Shown here in pieces: positions 13,750-27,189 of a stretch of DNA of 64,000 nucleotides (positions are counted from its first letter, which is position 1; every line of letters begins with the position of its first letter). The stretch comes from Chrysomallon squamiferum. Lineage: Eukaryota; Mollusca; Gastropoda; Neomphalida; Peltospiridae. Under the pieces are notes generated by a model. It was not told the origin of the DNA and made no database searches. It worked only from the letters and a program-made list of their open reading frames with translations. The translations under genes were made by a program, and so were the position numbers. The DNA is taken from NCBI GenBank assembly GCA_012295275.1, contig CM022673.1, forward strand, positions 18,587,310-18,651,309, written 5' to 3'.

Positions 13750-13935
13750 TGTCCAGGTCTCTGTTCTGTTTTGAGCTATATTTGTCAGGTGGGTTCTTTC
13801 CCGCAGACTTCCAGCTCATCCCTCCATCCTCCCGCTGTTGCTTTTCTAACTAGATCATTTCACTTTGCATGTTTTCCAAGTGTTTATGTGTTGTTATAAA
13901 TATAGAGTGTTTCAGTCGACCTGAGACTCATTGGA
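13750..13935. repeat. Conserved unit-boundary block, copy A
   Basis: A GC-richer 190-base block ending GATTAAATAAAATA, repeated at 29623-29823 and 43287-43493 with hardly any change. It lies just beyond the stop of the Cys-module gene on the minus strand, so it may be 3' UTR or a dispersed repeat. A plus-strand reading (ICQVGSFPQ) is open in all three, but no start or splice context supports it. Confidence 0.5.
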
Positions 13936-14236
13936 TTAAATAAAATAGTAATGATAATAAACAGTAATTTTTACAATAATAAATAGATTAATTATATTAC
14001 ACTAAAAGACTTTTAGCTGGCACTGTTTATATTATATTGATTATTAATTTAACATTTCCAGGGTAGTAAAAACAAAAGCAGTTTTACCTACTTATTAATA
14101 ATTTAATACAGATAATCTCAAATGATATCAAAAAAAATGTCAGTTTTAAAGACTCTGTACTGTGTATTATAATAACGAATGAGAAACTGACATCTCTGAT
14201 AAAACAACTTGGCGCTTAGGTGATTTAAAAACATAC

Positions 14237-14376
14237 CAGCTACAGCTGCTCCGATTGTTTTACAGGACTCGAACAAGTAATGTCTGGACTGTCTCATAGC
14301 TGTGTGAAGTTCTGAGGAAATCCCTTCACAGAAAGATGCTACAACACTCATACAGTAGTGCATTTTCCCCATAGAA
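14237..14376 (-). pseudogene. Unit A copy of Cys-module exon 10 (open exon in a broken copy)
   Basis: 140 nt with intact borders and frame, nearly identical to 30449-30588 and 44129-44268. Called a gene relic because unit A lacks the terminal exon (deleted within 13.93 kb), has a frameshift at 17295-17379 and a decayed exon 9. Confidence 0.65.
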
Positions 14377-14774
14377 CTGAAACAGAATAAACAATATCAA
14401 AATAATTAAACATGTATGTAGCTGTCAATTGTTTTTGGGTTTTTTTTTTTTTTTACTGGCTTTGATGCCTGTTCTTATATTTATCTTAAAATGTTAGAAT
14501 GTTCTTATATTTATCTTGGTCAGGTGTTATGTATCTTACTATATACTGCACTGAAATATATACTTTTCTTTGCTTTCACTTGACCTTTATGTTTACTGAC
14601 CAATTGTTTTACAAATTATACTGTTTACATATAAATAACTTATTAATGTTGTTAGTGTTACTGCTTTGCTAATGCCACTATAATTCTATTATTGCTGTTA
14701 ATTACTTTAACAACTGCTAGGAAATATAATACTATTACTTCTGCAGCTCATTAGGTTACTACTCCTACTACTGC

Positions 14775-14854
14775 TGCTGCTGCTGCTACCAAGACTCTGA
14801 CATAGTTGTAGCTTTGCAGCACACATGACATCAGATTGCTGCATGTTCCAGAAA
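14775..14854 (-). pseudogene. Unit A decayed copy of Cys-module exon 9
   Basis: The acceptor (TATACAG) and VSGTCSNLMSC reading survive, but the third Cys and donor are replaced by a GCA/GTA microsatellite that reads into poly-Ala and a stop. Confidence 0.65.
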
Positions 14855-14968
14855 CTGTATATACAACAAGGAAGCATAAACATAAAAAACAAAGCAACAA
14901 CTTAACTCAGTTTGACATTCTTTCTAATTTCTCTTTGATATTGTTATTGTTTTTATTGCTTTTATTGC

Positions 14969-15003
<35 letters not shown>

Positions 15004-16051
15004 TTCATTTATTTATTTATTTATTTAACAAACTGATTATCATATACTATTAAAATATAATTTTAATATTCCAATACATGTTATTGTTTTTGTTGCTCTT
15101 ACAGTCACATTTTATTAATAATAAATTTACAAATAAATTAACAAGCTTTACATTTGGGTTGAAGTAAAACTTTATTTGACCTCATTTTATATGTCAAAAT
15201 GAACAAAAGGATATAAATAAAGTTTAGAAAGTTATTGTGGAGTTAAGATGTCCTCAGACTGTTGTTAAAATAAACAAAATGTTATCTTCCATGCAGGTTC
15301 GTTATTTGCTTTTTCATGTTTTATTGTTACAAAAGACTGGTAATCAGTAACAAACAACAACAATCACTTGGAAGCATATACAAAAATTTTAGATCACGTT
15401 TTTCAACCCCTGCAATCAATAAGAAAACCAGAACACATTTTCTTTCATAATTTTTTTTTTTAATTCTAATTTTAGTTTTTAATATCAGTCTTTGAAATGA
15501 CCAAAGAAGTGCACACTGACCAATGTAAAATATGCTGTAAAATAACACTTGGCACCTCTTAATCTATTCTACAAAAATAACCATGCATGAATTTTTATTA
15601 TTGATACAAATACTAGATTTTAATAATAATCTTTTAATAATTATCTTTTGCAGTTTGTAAAATATTAATAACGTTAGTAATTCTCTAGTTGTTATTTTGC
15701 TGTCCTTTTTTGTCTGTTTTAAGTTGTTGTTTTTTTTCCCCATTTCTCTCTGTTTCATAAATGTGTTAGATTATTAAACATACTTTTTAGTAAAGTTAAC
15801 AGAGTCGTATGTAAAACACAAGAGATCTGCTTATTCTCTTCTTGTCAAATAAATCATGAACTGTCTATAAGTGACTCTCCACCAACTCTAGAGGCCTTGA
15901 TTTCAGTTCACTCACAGACTTTACTGATTAGTAAGTAATATAAATTTTATTTAAAGACCAAGAGATCTTTGGTTTCACTTTATTGCACATACACGAAAAT
16001 ATAATCAAGTTTTTGGCCTTCATTGAAACAGGAAATAAAAAATATTCAATA

Positions 16052-16734
16052 CAGTGATACCTTGACTTAACATTAATCCATTCCAGTCCCCATAAACACC
16101 ACCCCATGTTATTTATTTTTTTTAGTAACTTTTCTAAATAAGAAAAATGTATTTATAAATGACAAATATTGTATAAAAAAATAAAAGAATGTAAAGAAAT
16201 AAACTGGTTTTGTAAAGTGTATTTATCTTGGAGATCAGACAAATTATTTTAATGCCTTTGGCTGGAGATACAGCCTGTTTCGACTCCTTCAGCTTCAATA
16301 TGGTACCTATTGTAGAAATACTACACTCGTACTGTCTAGCCAAGTTGACTACATGCACATCTTGCTCATGTTTTTCTGTGAATTCAAGATTTAATTCAAT
16401 GGACATCATCTGCTTCTTCTCAGCACTGTTCTTTATACTCACTTTCTTAGTATCCATGGCCAAAAAAAAGAAGTTTGGCAAAATACTGCACATAACACAA
16501 GCACAACACAACAGAGTTCCTTCTGCAGCGTGGTAACCATGTGAAGTAAACGAGTGAGACGTGGGATGCTGGCCGCATGTTATGTTTTTCTTTGCTCCAA
16601 CTAGTGGTGGTGTATCTGAAGCTCACTCGTAACTCGGATTTTGGCTCACAACTCAAAGCAATAAATCAACCAGGAGATTGCTTGTAGCTCAAAAAACTCA
16701 TAAATTATGGCACTCGTAAGTCGAGGAACCACTG
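16052..16734 (-). mobile_element. pogo/Tigger-like remnant in unit A
   Basis: Ends CAGTGATACCTTGACTTA / complement of CAGTGGTTCCTCGACTTA; TA on the left, CA on the right. Encodes ELNLEFTEKHEQDVHVVNLA, RQYECSISTIGTILKLKES, the same HTH. Confidence 0.78.
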
Positions 16735-16858
16735 CATGTATTTTACATATCTCTGAATTAATTTGTTTTTTTATTTATTTCTAAATGTTCTTCTAAAACA
16801 TAGTAGATCCAAATTTTTCTCAGATTAATTGCTATTGCTGTATGACAGATAAACTCAC

Positions 16859-16944
16859 CTGTATGTCAGTTCACATCTGTACAATAGATCCTGCACCATC
16901 CATGTAATGTCCATATCTAAATTAATGCACAACTTAAACTGTAC
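16859..16944 (-). pseudogene. Unit A copy of the 32990-33075 cysteine exon
   Basis: Same 86 nt, same borders, open frame (VQFKLC ... LLYRC). Listed as part of the broken unit A copy. Confidence 0.5.
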
Positions 16945-17294
16945 CTGTATGGAGTAAACAAGTATTAAAGTTCTCTGTATTAACTTCCTAATTTTATTTG
17001 TTTCTTCTTAATTTATATTTAATTTGTATAAATTTTATGATAGTTTTAACATGTGGCATGTATACTGACAAAGTATTCTATAAATCAGGTTATTATTCTT
17101 TAATTTATTTCTATATACATACATACACACACAGAACATATTTAAGGACAATTTGAATGGATATCTAACTGTTAATTAAACAGCTAATTGTAAATGAAGA
17201 AATAAATTGAATTTATTATCTACCTTCAAGTAAAACAACTTGATTTTCTCAGGTTGGAATGAACAGCATCCATAATAACAAATATCTCTGTCAC

Positions 17295-17379
17295 CAAGCA
17301 GAAACTTTCAAAGTAATCTTCAGTTCTTTTCCATGAATACTCCAAGTCTCTCACAGTGAGCAAACAGCTGTGAGTCTGA
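17295..17379 (-). pseudogene. Unit A frameshifted copy of the 33422-33508 exon
   Basis: 85 nt against 87 in unit B: two bases are missing in the middle, so the HCERLG and ESFCL halves are in different frames. Confidence 0.6.
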
Positions 17380-17687
17380 CTAACTCCACTGTCTCAGATT
17401 CTCTCCATAGCTATGTAGTCTTGTCTTTTCTACTGTGTTTTTTTACCAGAAAAATACGACTGGTTGTTGAAATTATTTTCACTGTTTTGAAGTGGACGTT
17501 TTACTGATTTAATATCACATTTCAGATGACTCGACGAATTCTGAGCTAACAGATTACAAAGACTATCAGAATGCTCAGCTGTTATTAACGAATCTCCAAG
17601 TTTAGTATGATGGTCATGGCTGGAGTTCTAACTGAGTACACAACTGTTGAGCAGTACTTGACTTGTCAGAACAGTATGTCTTAGGGT

Positions 17688-17937
<250 letters not shown>

Positions 17938-18830
17938 CGCTATATATTTACTTTATCTATCTATCTATCTATTTATCTAACCATATATATATATCTATCT
18001 TTCTCATACTTTGGTGTAATGGCAATCGATCTGATGTACATAAAAATTAAATCAGAAAGACCAGTTGATGCTTGCTGTGAGTCGTGACGACTCCACTAAT
18101 AGATTTTTAACAACTGTCATTGGAGTCAGCGCATCTCTCAACACTAACTTTCTGAAACATCCGAAAAGTCAAGATCAGTTCCAGATTATAACGAATTACC
18201 AGTTTCCATAATGTTCTTGTCTCCTGACATTTTTCAAACGCGCTGTGGTCAAGCCAATCAAAAGACTCGATTCATCTTCCGATCTGTGATTCTTCACTGT
18301 CATCTCTGAGGACTGGCCGAGAAGCGGAAAGGCCATTCTTTTCTTTAAGCAAGTGTCTGGCGCTGATTGTACTGAATAACGACAGAAGAGCTGTGTATGT
18401 GGAAGAGCTTTTCTAATAGTATAATCCTGATGTTATGCGACCACAGAGGGCTTTTCTCTTTTTCTTTCTAGCGTCTTCATACTGCTATATCTGATTTTTT
18501 TAGCGATGTAGGGAAAAAACGAGAGTCTTATTAATTGATCTGTACTTTGTACTCAACAGTATGTAAAGAATATATGAATAAATTATCGAAGAACGTTTTT
18601 AACTGAATAACCAACACATCAGAGACATTAACGAAAACACCAACATCCTAATGAATGAAAGCAAACGACAAATAGAAAAATAGCTTAAATTTGTGTCGTT
18701 TAAAAGCTTAATAAAATCTGATTTATAGTTTAATAAGACACAACAGCTATCTCCTTAAAACATCCAGTGAAAAGCCTGTTTTAAAAATAAACAAAACTTG
18801 AGTGCTATTTCATTGAAAATAAATATTAGA

Positions 18831-20260
18831 TTATAAAATTTGTCTTAGTATAAAAACAAATGGAACGTATCTTCTACGTCCTGATGAAAAACAGAAACAG
18901 ATTTCTATTAACAATACCTTATTTATAGAGTTTTTAATCTTATGCGCTATTTTAAAATCAGTATCTATCATTTCACAGGTAAATATTTCTAAAAGGTATA
19001 TCCAGGAACATAGAATCATTGGTCTTGCCAGAGCATATCTGCTGTTGGAGTTTGAGATGACTTCGAAATTCAGGAAATGCCCTTGAACTATTTCAGCTAA
19101 TATTGATATATTAAGAAATCCTGTAATAAATCCATATGTAATATAAGCGATAGCTGTTACTCCAGAATCAATGAAAACTTTCATAAATAACATTTTACTG
19201 TCAGGCCTGATAAAAGGATTGTGAATAAGGGTTGTGTTACTATTTAGTAAAGATTTTAGAGAAGATCTTTTCTCGACTGGAAACTATATCCCATGCGGAT
19301 AATAACTGTATATAACGTTGAAAATAATTAATATGATAAATTCATATTTGTGTAATTTTTACGGAATTCTGTCATAGTAAATTTTCACACTGATTTAAAT
19401 TCATTATCAAAATACATTTTTTATAATTTAATTCGGAAAGCAATCTTTTTTAAGTCCAACATCATTAATCTTTAAACCTCTTGATTTTTTTCGTTGAAGT
19501 CATACTTGAATGTTTAATTAAAGCTACTTTGTTTTCTAACATAAACTTATTAAAACATTTCAGACTTTCTCTTTCGACCCTCTCTGGTATATTGATTGCA
19601 GTTTTCACTTACCAGTTTCTTAATTAACAAAATGTTCTAAACTGTAGTTTTTTCATTTAATGTCCATTTTCTTTTTTTTCCATAAATTAATTTAATTGTT
19701 AATATTTTTCTATTTTTCTTTTCCACTTAAGATTTTCACACATATATTTGTTAGACCCTAAATAAATATCTAAAATTTCAACACATTTTTTTAAAAGTAT
19801 CTAGACTATCAAAAGTACTTCAATTGTAGTATCGTCAGAATTCTAATATATTCATGAAGTATAGTTTTCTGATACTTTGATACCATTAATATTACCTTTA
19901 CTAATTAAAAGATTTAAAGGTTTAGCGCTATTTCTTTTTCACGATCTATTTTGATTAAGTAACCTTCATCATTTCTGAATTCTGTTAAATCTATTCTATC
20001 TCTTATTAACATTACATTATCTAGTCTATGTATCCATGAGACACAACATTCTGATCAAAGCAGATAATTTTTGACATCACTAATATTTTTCGACATTTAG
20101 AAGACTTAATAGTTTCTAATATGAGATACTTTTGTTTCCTTTCTTCTTGTAGAATAGACTGATTTTCGTTTTTTCTACCGTTAAACCATCTAGACCAGAA
20201 ATATATTTTTATTAATTGTTTTCAGCATTTCTGTAATTCATCTATAGAGATACATACATA
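18831..20260 (-). mobile_element. LINE ORF2 relic (reverse transcriptase to C-terminus)
   Basis: The 19.83-20.25 part is the reverse complement of the RT region at 46.4-46.9 kb. Downstream, IDSGVTAIAYITYGFITGFL matches the LINE C-terminal segment also found at 27.3 and 41.0 kb. Absent from unit B. Confidence 0.62.
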
Positions 20261-20771
20261 CATACACATACATACATACATACATACGTACATACCTTAA
20301 TATAGGAAGATTATGATTAGAAAGCCTAAACCGTAACAGTACGCATCAGTATTTTCTATCTATAAAGCTGAAATATGTCTCGAATTCAACAGTATTTTTA
20401 AATAGTTTTGGACGAACTATCAATGACAAAGTACCAACCAATATCTTGCTCCCTAAGTACATTCCCTATATTAATAAGTGGGAAATTGCTACGTGTCTTA
20501 CTCTTGTGTAAAATGAGTGTATAGCAAACTCATTATTGTCTTGGTTGAAATGTGCTAGTGATTTTACTGACTATATGATTCAAATTCTATGCTATTTCCA
20601 CGAATAGAGTAATTTTATTTTATTATGAGCTGTCTTTTTTCTTCATTCAAAATTGTCGGTTCAGATTAAAAACAGAATGTCATAGGTAATCAATGAAAAA
20701 TTTATATTTATTATGTTAGTATTCTTGTTATAGAACTGTGCTGCATGTTTTGCATTCGTCTTTGTTTTCTT

Positions 20772-20895
20772 CTAGCAAATGTGGCCATTGCAGCAGTTGT
20801 TCCACAATATGCAGGACGTAGTCCGCTTTTGGAGACAACGTTTCCATCACAACACATCCTGAATGTTGGATCGTAGCTGCTGTGACCGCATACAG
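20772..20895 (-). pseudogene. Galaxin-type exon, unit A copy, truncated and shifted
   Basis: Reads AVCGHSSYDPTFRMCCDGNV, then RPAYCG (a Cys of a CC pair replaced by Tyr), and a deletion joins this out of frame to the CCNGHIC end. Confidence 0.7.
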
Positions 20896-21015
20896 CTGTA
20901 TTTCAAAATTAAAATAATGACATTTACATATTTTCTTTACTATTATCTAGTTGTCTTTCTGTCAGTCTGTCTGTCGCTATTTCTGTCTATCTGTTAATGT
21001 ATTAATATAGATATA

Positions 21016-21662
21016 CAGTGGTACCTTGACTTACGTGTTTAATTGGTTCCATGACCGAGCTTATGTATCAATTTCCTCTTATATCAAATCAATTTTCCCA
21101 ATTGAAATTAATTGAAATAACATTAATCCGTTCCAGCCCCCCAAAAAGCACCCTTTTTGTTTTTTGTGACATATTTTTAAATAAGATAAATGTATTTATA
21201 AATGACAAATATTATATAAAACAAAATAAAAGAGAATGTAAAGAAATAATTTGGTTTTGTAAAGCGTATTTATACTGGAGATCAGTCAAATTATTTTAAC
21301 GCCTTTGGCTGAAGTTACAGCCTTTATTGACTCCTTCTGCTTCAGTATGGTACATATCGTAGAAGTACTACACTCGTACTGCCTAGCCAAGTCGACTACA
21401 TGCACACCTCGCTCACGTTTTTCTATGAATCCAAACTTTAATTCACTGGAAATCATCCGCTTCGTCTTCTCAGCACTGTCCTTTGCACTCACTTTCTTAG
21501 GTTCCATGATCAGAAAAAGAAATTCATCAAAATACTGCACAAAACGCGAGCACAACACAACAGAGATGCTTCTGCGGCGATGTAACCACGTGAAGTAAAC
21601 GAGTGAGACTCGTAACTCGAAAAACTCGAAAGCTGGGGCACTCTTATATCGAGGTTCCACTG
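21016..21662 (-). mobile_element. pogo/Tigger-like DNA transposon remnant, full ends
   Basis: Terminal inverted repeats start CAGTGGTACCTTGACTTA and end with the complement of CAGTGGAACCTCGATATA, flanked by TA on both sides. The minus strand encodes a CENP-B/pogo-type helix-turn-helix: EKRERGVHVVDLARQYECST then SAKGVKI. No catalytic DDE domain, so it is non-autonomous. Confidence 0.8.
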
Positions 21663-21999
21663 TATTAATTATCGAGCTATTTCTTTACCCGATTCCTTTG
21701 TGTTCAGGTTAAGATATCTGGATGTTTTCAAAAGGTGTTCAAAATGTATGTAGCCTGTTTATTTGTGTAATCAAAGCTATACTTTGTAAGAAAATTACCT
21801 TTTGAAAATGCCAACGCTAATGTTTCCCGTAGTTGAATGCGTTATTATTAATAGAGCGACACAAAAAGCCAAAAGAGAAATATTCCTCATTTCTTTTTTT
21901 TTTAATAATTATTATTATATCTTTTTTTATCTGGAGAGAAGAAAAGAAGACATTATTTATAATATTAATAAAGCAATATACAATACTTATTTATTTATA

Positions 22000-22320
22000 T
22001 AACTGCAGAAGCCTATGAAATCGCAAAACATTTAAACTTGTAATAGTTGTTGTTATAAAACTATAATATTCTTAATTTTAATAATAAAATACAACATATA
22101 AAGATTAAATCATAAACATCCAAGTCGGAAATAATAAAAATTGAAGAAAGAAACGCCTGTGTTGCCTAACAGAGGGTTTTGAATTTATAACACTTTCCAA
22201 AGCCTATAATCTCTCTCTAATGGATAATCCTATATGTACTACTGCTACTCCTACTACCACTACTACTACTCCTAATACCACTACTACTACTGCTACTACT
22301 ACTACTACTACTACTACTAC

Positions 22321-22355
<35 letters not shown>

Positions 22356-23330
22356 TTAATAATAATAATAATGTAAAATAATACATGAAAAAAACCTATC
22401 ATGTGAAAGTCTGAGATAATGATGTAAGAAAATTGATAATATAATCGATTTATAAATGTTCTGATGCTAAACTTTGCAGTATTACTTACTACTAACCTGA
22501 ATACCCTGTATTTCTTATTACATATGTGAAGAATCAGATCGAATACTTTAATGATGTTAAATCAAAACAAATGCAGTATTAACCAGTCGAAGATAAAGGA
22601 AAATAATTATTAGCAGTTTTTGATAGAATATTAAATGAATCAAAAATTCTAAATTTTGATTTAAAAAAACGATTAACAATTCTAAATGAAATCTTTTCTA
22701 ATATTTTTCCTAATCGCAGATGAGAAGTAAGATGTTGAACCTTGAACCTTGAACAAAATTTGACGTGCTAATCAGAGCAAGCTCTTGTGAAGCACGTCTT
22801 TCGTAGTAAGAATAGCTAATGTCCTTTATATATTGATTTGGGTTCCAAAATGAAACACTTTGATAACACATCTCAGTACTATGGCCAATGCAAATATTTC
22901 GACTGCGACATTTGTCATAACTCCGATAGGCGGAAAGATTCTGCACATCCGTCTGAGTGATGGACAATGTCAGCTGAAAGGTGACATAAAGGAGTAAGCG
23001 AATCTACATGTTGTTCAGTATACCCACCTATCTAGTTTGATTAACTGCTACGTATCTATCACAAGTGTAGAACATATAGGGTGAATATATTAATTATATT
23101 ATGTAACGTTTTCGGAGACCTATTAAAACCGTAACAGGAGAATGAAAATAATTGTTAATATTCGTTTTAAGCTATTGTTTGTATTAAACAATATGCCGTT
23201 AGTGACACAGATTACACTAGAAACTTACCGCACCAAAGCAAGTGCGTACAAATTTTGCCAAAGAGCGCTGCCAAACTCTTATCACAGCAAGGCCAAAGTT
23301 TCAAGATTACCTCCCGTGACCTCAATGTAT
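22000..23330. other. Gene-free part of unit A absent from unit B
   Basis: CTA/AAT microsatellite at 22.24-22.37 kb and sequence resembling 10.1-10.8 kb. Falls within the 2.2 kb missing from unit B. Confidence 0.5.
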
Positions 23331-23331
23331 A

Positions 23332-23890
23332 TGACTAGTGAAAAAAAGGTAAAATATAAAGGAACGACAGGTCTTGAAAGAAAATATTAAAAACTATGTA
23401 AGTGAATAAACTGCCTTTAAATTCTCCAATAAGTGAATAATTAGATTCATCCGTGATAACCTTTAACTGAAAGTCGAACTCTTAAAGATAGTTTTTAAAT
23501 GTTTGTGTTAAGTTAGTTAGCAGCTAAGTTAGGGATCCGCTTGTCTCGTCGCTTACTTTTCTTCAGACCCTCACTTTCCTCTGTGGCCCGCGTGTAATTA
23601 CTGTATTCCTGAGGATACAAATGAAAACCGCGGAATCGAAGAATTAATCTAGCAATCAGCCTGACAAGTTTTTCTCACACAAAACTCCCCTAACTTAGCT
23701 GCTAAATAACTTAACACAAACATTCGAAAACTATCTTTAAGAGTTCGACTTTTAGTTAAAGGTTATCACGGATGAATCTAATTATTCACTTATTGGAGAA
23801 TTTAAAGGCAGTTTATTCACTTACATAGTTTTTAATATTTTCTTTCAAGACCTGTCGTTCCTTTATATTTTACCTTTTTTCACTAGTCAT
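23332..23890. repeat. Long hairpin (inverted repeat, arms about 200 bases, loop about 150)
   Basis: 23332-23535 is an almost perfect reverse complement of 23690-23890; the loop holds GGGATCCGCTTGTCTCGTCG. Unit B keeps only the loop and right arm (37.20-37.56 kb). Confidence 0.85.
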
Positions 23891-25846
23891 AAAAACAAAT
23901 AAACAATGTCGTTTGAGAGAGAGCGCATGCGTAATATTATTTTATTTTTATAATTTGGAAGGTTTATTTGTTTACTTATTTATTTTACATTTCTATTTAT
24001 TGGTTATCTTTTCAGCTATGAAAGCTAAGTGATTAATAATTACTTTTTTCACTTAGAATAAAGAAAACGAAACGAAGAAAGAACAATATATATAAATTAT
24101 GCGGAACAAGCACATTTGGCAAAAATTAGTTAAAAATGTGATTTAGAAAATAAATATCTATTGATAAGATAGTTTTGTTACGGTTCAAATATGCTGTTCC
24201 ATTTGTTCTGCGACATCGCATGAGACGTATAATAATCTTTACACTGTCGATGATATTAGCTAGTGGTGCACGTGAAAACGTATTACTGCTACAGCTGCTG
24301 TTGTCAGCACACTGATTACAATGACAAATTATAATAGTAACTTGTCTTAGTCCATTTTTAATAGTACAGATAATTTTAAAACAGAACAGATCTATACAGA
24401 TTAAATTTATTTTAACATTTTTCGAGCTTCTTTTAGTTTTGCACTACACGTTGCTGGTCCTGATAAGATCCATCAGTATTTTCAAAAGTTTGAATTAATT
24501 TAAGTTATCATGTTAGTTCCTAAGTCCGGTCAGGTAGTGTTTGTGCGTTAATTAACCGAAGTTCTAACTCAAGCTTGATTTAACGTCGAGTTTCAAGTAA
24601 TGGCACATCTTCCAGTTTCACATCTACCAACAGAACCAAATATTTAGGAGGTTATTTTGTTGTTGTTGTTTTATTTTTGTTTTATTTTTAGTTTTTTCCT
24701 TTTTATTTTTATTTTTTTTTCTAAACCAGATAAACAAGAAGTTCAGCTCATAATGTTCTCAGTATTTAGTTTTACTGCCATGTTTTAGAGACTACTACTA
24801 ATTACCTAGACATGATATGCTGTATTATTCAGAGCTGATTTCATTTGTCCAAACATAATTAAAGGCGCCGTTTAATGACTGGAATATGTGAGTTATCTGG
24901 CCGCTACGTTTTCTTTCAGTTAAATTTTATAAATTATAGTCTTTGACATTTGGCATAAAACATTATCGTTCATACTAATTATTATGGACAACGTATTAAG
25001 TTTACTTTGCTGTGATCGTACAGTGGCGTCACTGACAATAATTAAAAAGTAAAAATGTATATCTAGCTAATTCTGTTATAAAGTACAGTGCACATACACA
25101 GCATGATCATCAACGTGGTCAGCGTAACTTTCTCAGTTAAAGTGTAAATGTATTAATAAATAACATAATGTTTGTGAATTTGTTATTGTTGTTTATTTTA
25201 ACTTCTATCTATTTATTAACAATATTAACAGCACATAACATTATTTGTTTTAAATTTTATGTGAACATAGCTTTGTAAAACAATATGAAATTGATAATTT
25301 CCCAATAATAATAATGCAGGAAACTATTCATATAATACAATTATATACCAACTAATTTCAGTTTTAAAAATGTTAAGTATGTATTGATAATCGACAGTTT
25401 TTGGTTTTCTGACCCATAAAACATATAATCCACCTCCAAGCTTTTATTAATGCCCCGAAAACTGGAATCAACATGTAGGTCCACAGATCCAGTTTGTCAA
25501 CCTATGATCAAGTTGAAATGAAATAAGAATGAGTTTCTATCTTAATTGATGTTTCCACAAGTGTCAGTCACTTGCGAACTTCAACCAATCAAAGCGAGCT
25601 ATTTTCTCACACCTATAATATTTTATTATATATATATATTTGAATACTAGTGAATATTTATTTTAATATATTAAAGAGAGAAACTGACTTCCATTTATGG
25701 TGGCTTCGTGTGTCAGCTTACCTTCTGGAAAGTTTTTTTTAACTTAATATTATATCTTTGGCGTAAAAAAAACACAGAAAGCAGAAGAAAACATTGCAAC
25801 TATGCATTTAAGAAACGAATAATAGAGAAAACTTTTTACAACACGA
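23891..25846. other. Gene-free part of unit A
   Basis: Highly similar to 37.57-39.53 kb in unit B; no exon or element recognised. Confidence 0.5.
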
Positions 25847-26400
25847 ATGTACAGTTATCATAAAGAAAATATCAGCCTGCGACATAATTATGTAAGTGGC
25901 CATGTGGGTGATGTAATTGGTGTTTTTATAACGAAATGTTGGAACAGATATGACGTAACTCTGGATGATATTGTTAACGCCAGAAAGATTTCAGAAAACG
26001 ATGAATTGGAATTGAAAGGAATAAAAATTAAAGCTAGAGTTTTGAGTTGTGAAATTGCAGTTGTATCATTCTTACATTTGTCAGCCTACATAGACGGTAA
26101 CTTCATAAAAGAAAAACTAAAAGATAAATTTTAACACCCAGTTATAGACGACATTATAAAGGAACCAAAAATTCTGATGGAAGAAGATATGTCAAGGTTA
26201 AATTTCCATCAGAAGTGAAAAGTTTACCATACTCCATGAAGTTTAGGAAAGTTGAAGGAAAAGAATATTTTTGTGTTTTACACGATCATCAACAGAAAGT
26301 GTGATATAATTGTATGGCTGACAGTCATAAACTCAAGGACTGCCCAAATATAACATGTTATTATTGTAAAAAGAAAAAGTGTACACACATGACAGCCGAA
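25847..26400 (+). mobile_element. LINE ORF1-like fragment, unit A
   Basis: 95-codon open start (MYSYHKENISLRHNYVSGHV, then ISENDELELKGIKIKARVL), a stop, then VKFPSEVKSLPYSMKFRKVE, CMADSHKLKDCPNITCYYC: two adjacent zinc-knuckle-like motifs. Read as a gag-like ORF1; the first open part is identical in protein to its unit B copy. Confidence 0.62.
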
Positions 26401-26872
26401 AAGTAGCAGTCTCTTTAAAACAATCCCAGGAAAAGTCTCTTTAAAAAATAAATAAATAAATAAAAACTTTAAAGATATATATCATTTTTATTACATAATT
26501 CACTGAAAATAAATATGAGGTCATACAATGAATAACTATAAAAACAAGGAAAAACCTGTTTAAAAAAAAATCGAGTACATATTTCACTTAAAATAAACAT
26601 GAAGTCATACAATTCATCACAATATAAAACAAGGAAAAGACTGTTTAAAAAAAAAAAGCGTTTTATCTCATTGAAAATAAATATGAGGTCATACAATTAA
26701 TGACAGTGTGAGAAAAGGAGCATACATTCTACGTCTTGATGAAAAACAGGGCGCAGATTTGTTTTCAAAATACCACATTTTCATAGTTTTACATGTGTGT
26801 GTGTGTGTGTGTGTTGGTGTGTGTGTTGGTGTGTACGTTTGTACATATATATACATATATGTAGGTAAGTAG

Positions 26873-26873
<1 letters not shown>

Positions 26874-26925
<52 letters not shown>
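26874..26925. repeat. (GATA)n microsatellite
   Basis: About 13 units; also at 40563-40607 in unit B. Confidence 0.95.
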
Positions 26926-27189
26926 TAATCTGATCAGTATCTATCATGTCTGATGTTTTGTCCATGTAATGTAATGTTTTCTAAAAGTTAATCCTAGGAA
27001 TATAAAATCCTTGGGCTTGCCAGAATATTTCTGTGATTGGAGTTTGAGATAACTTGGAAATTAGAACTGTATATATTAAAATTACAGTAAATGTTTTTGC
27101 TTTAATGAATTCTTTTATTCTTTAGTAACAGATATGGTCTTTGTAATATTTTAACTTTTGTTCTAATTGCCGTGATCAATTGTTGATCA

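Noticed and set aside
13582-13899. Plus-strand ORF with CCPGLCSVLSYICQVG, also at 29.59 and 43.26 kb
   Set aside because: The upstream part differs between copies, the start codons are not shared, and nothing indicates translation; treated as a conserved repeat block.
15327-15548. Minus ORF conserved in unit B (31.5 kb)
   Set aside because: Conservation is explained by recent duplication; composition is low-complexity and no splice sites fit the Cys-gene phases.
16228-16536. Plus-strand ORFs over the Tigger-like elements
   Set aside because: The minus strand encodes the recognisable helix-turn-helix; these are shadows.
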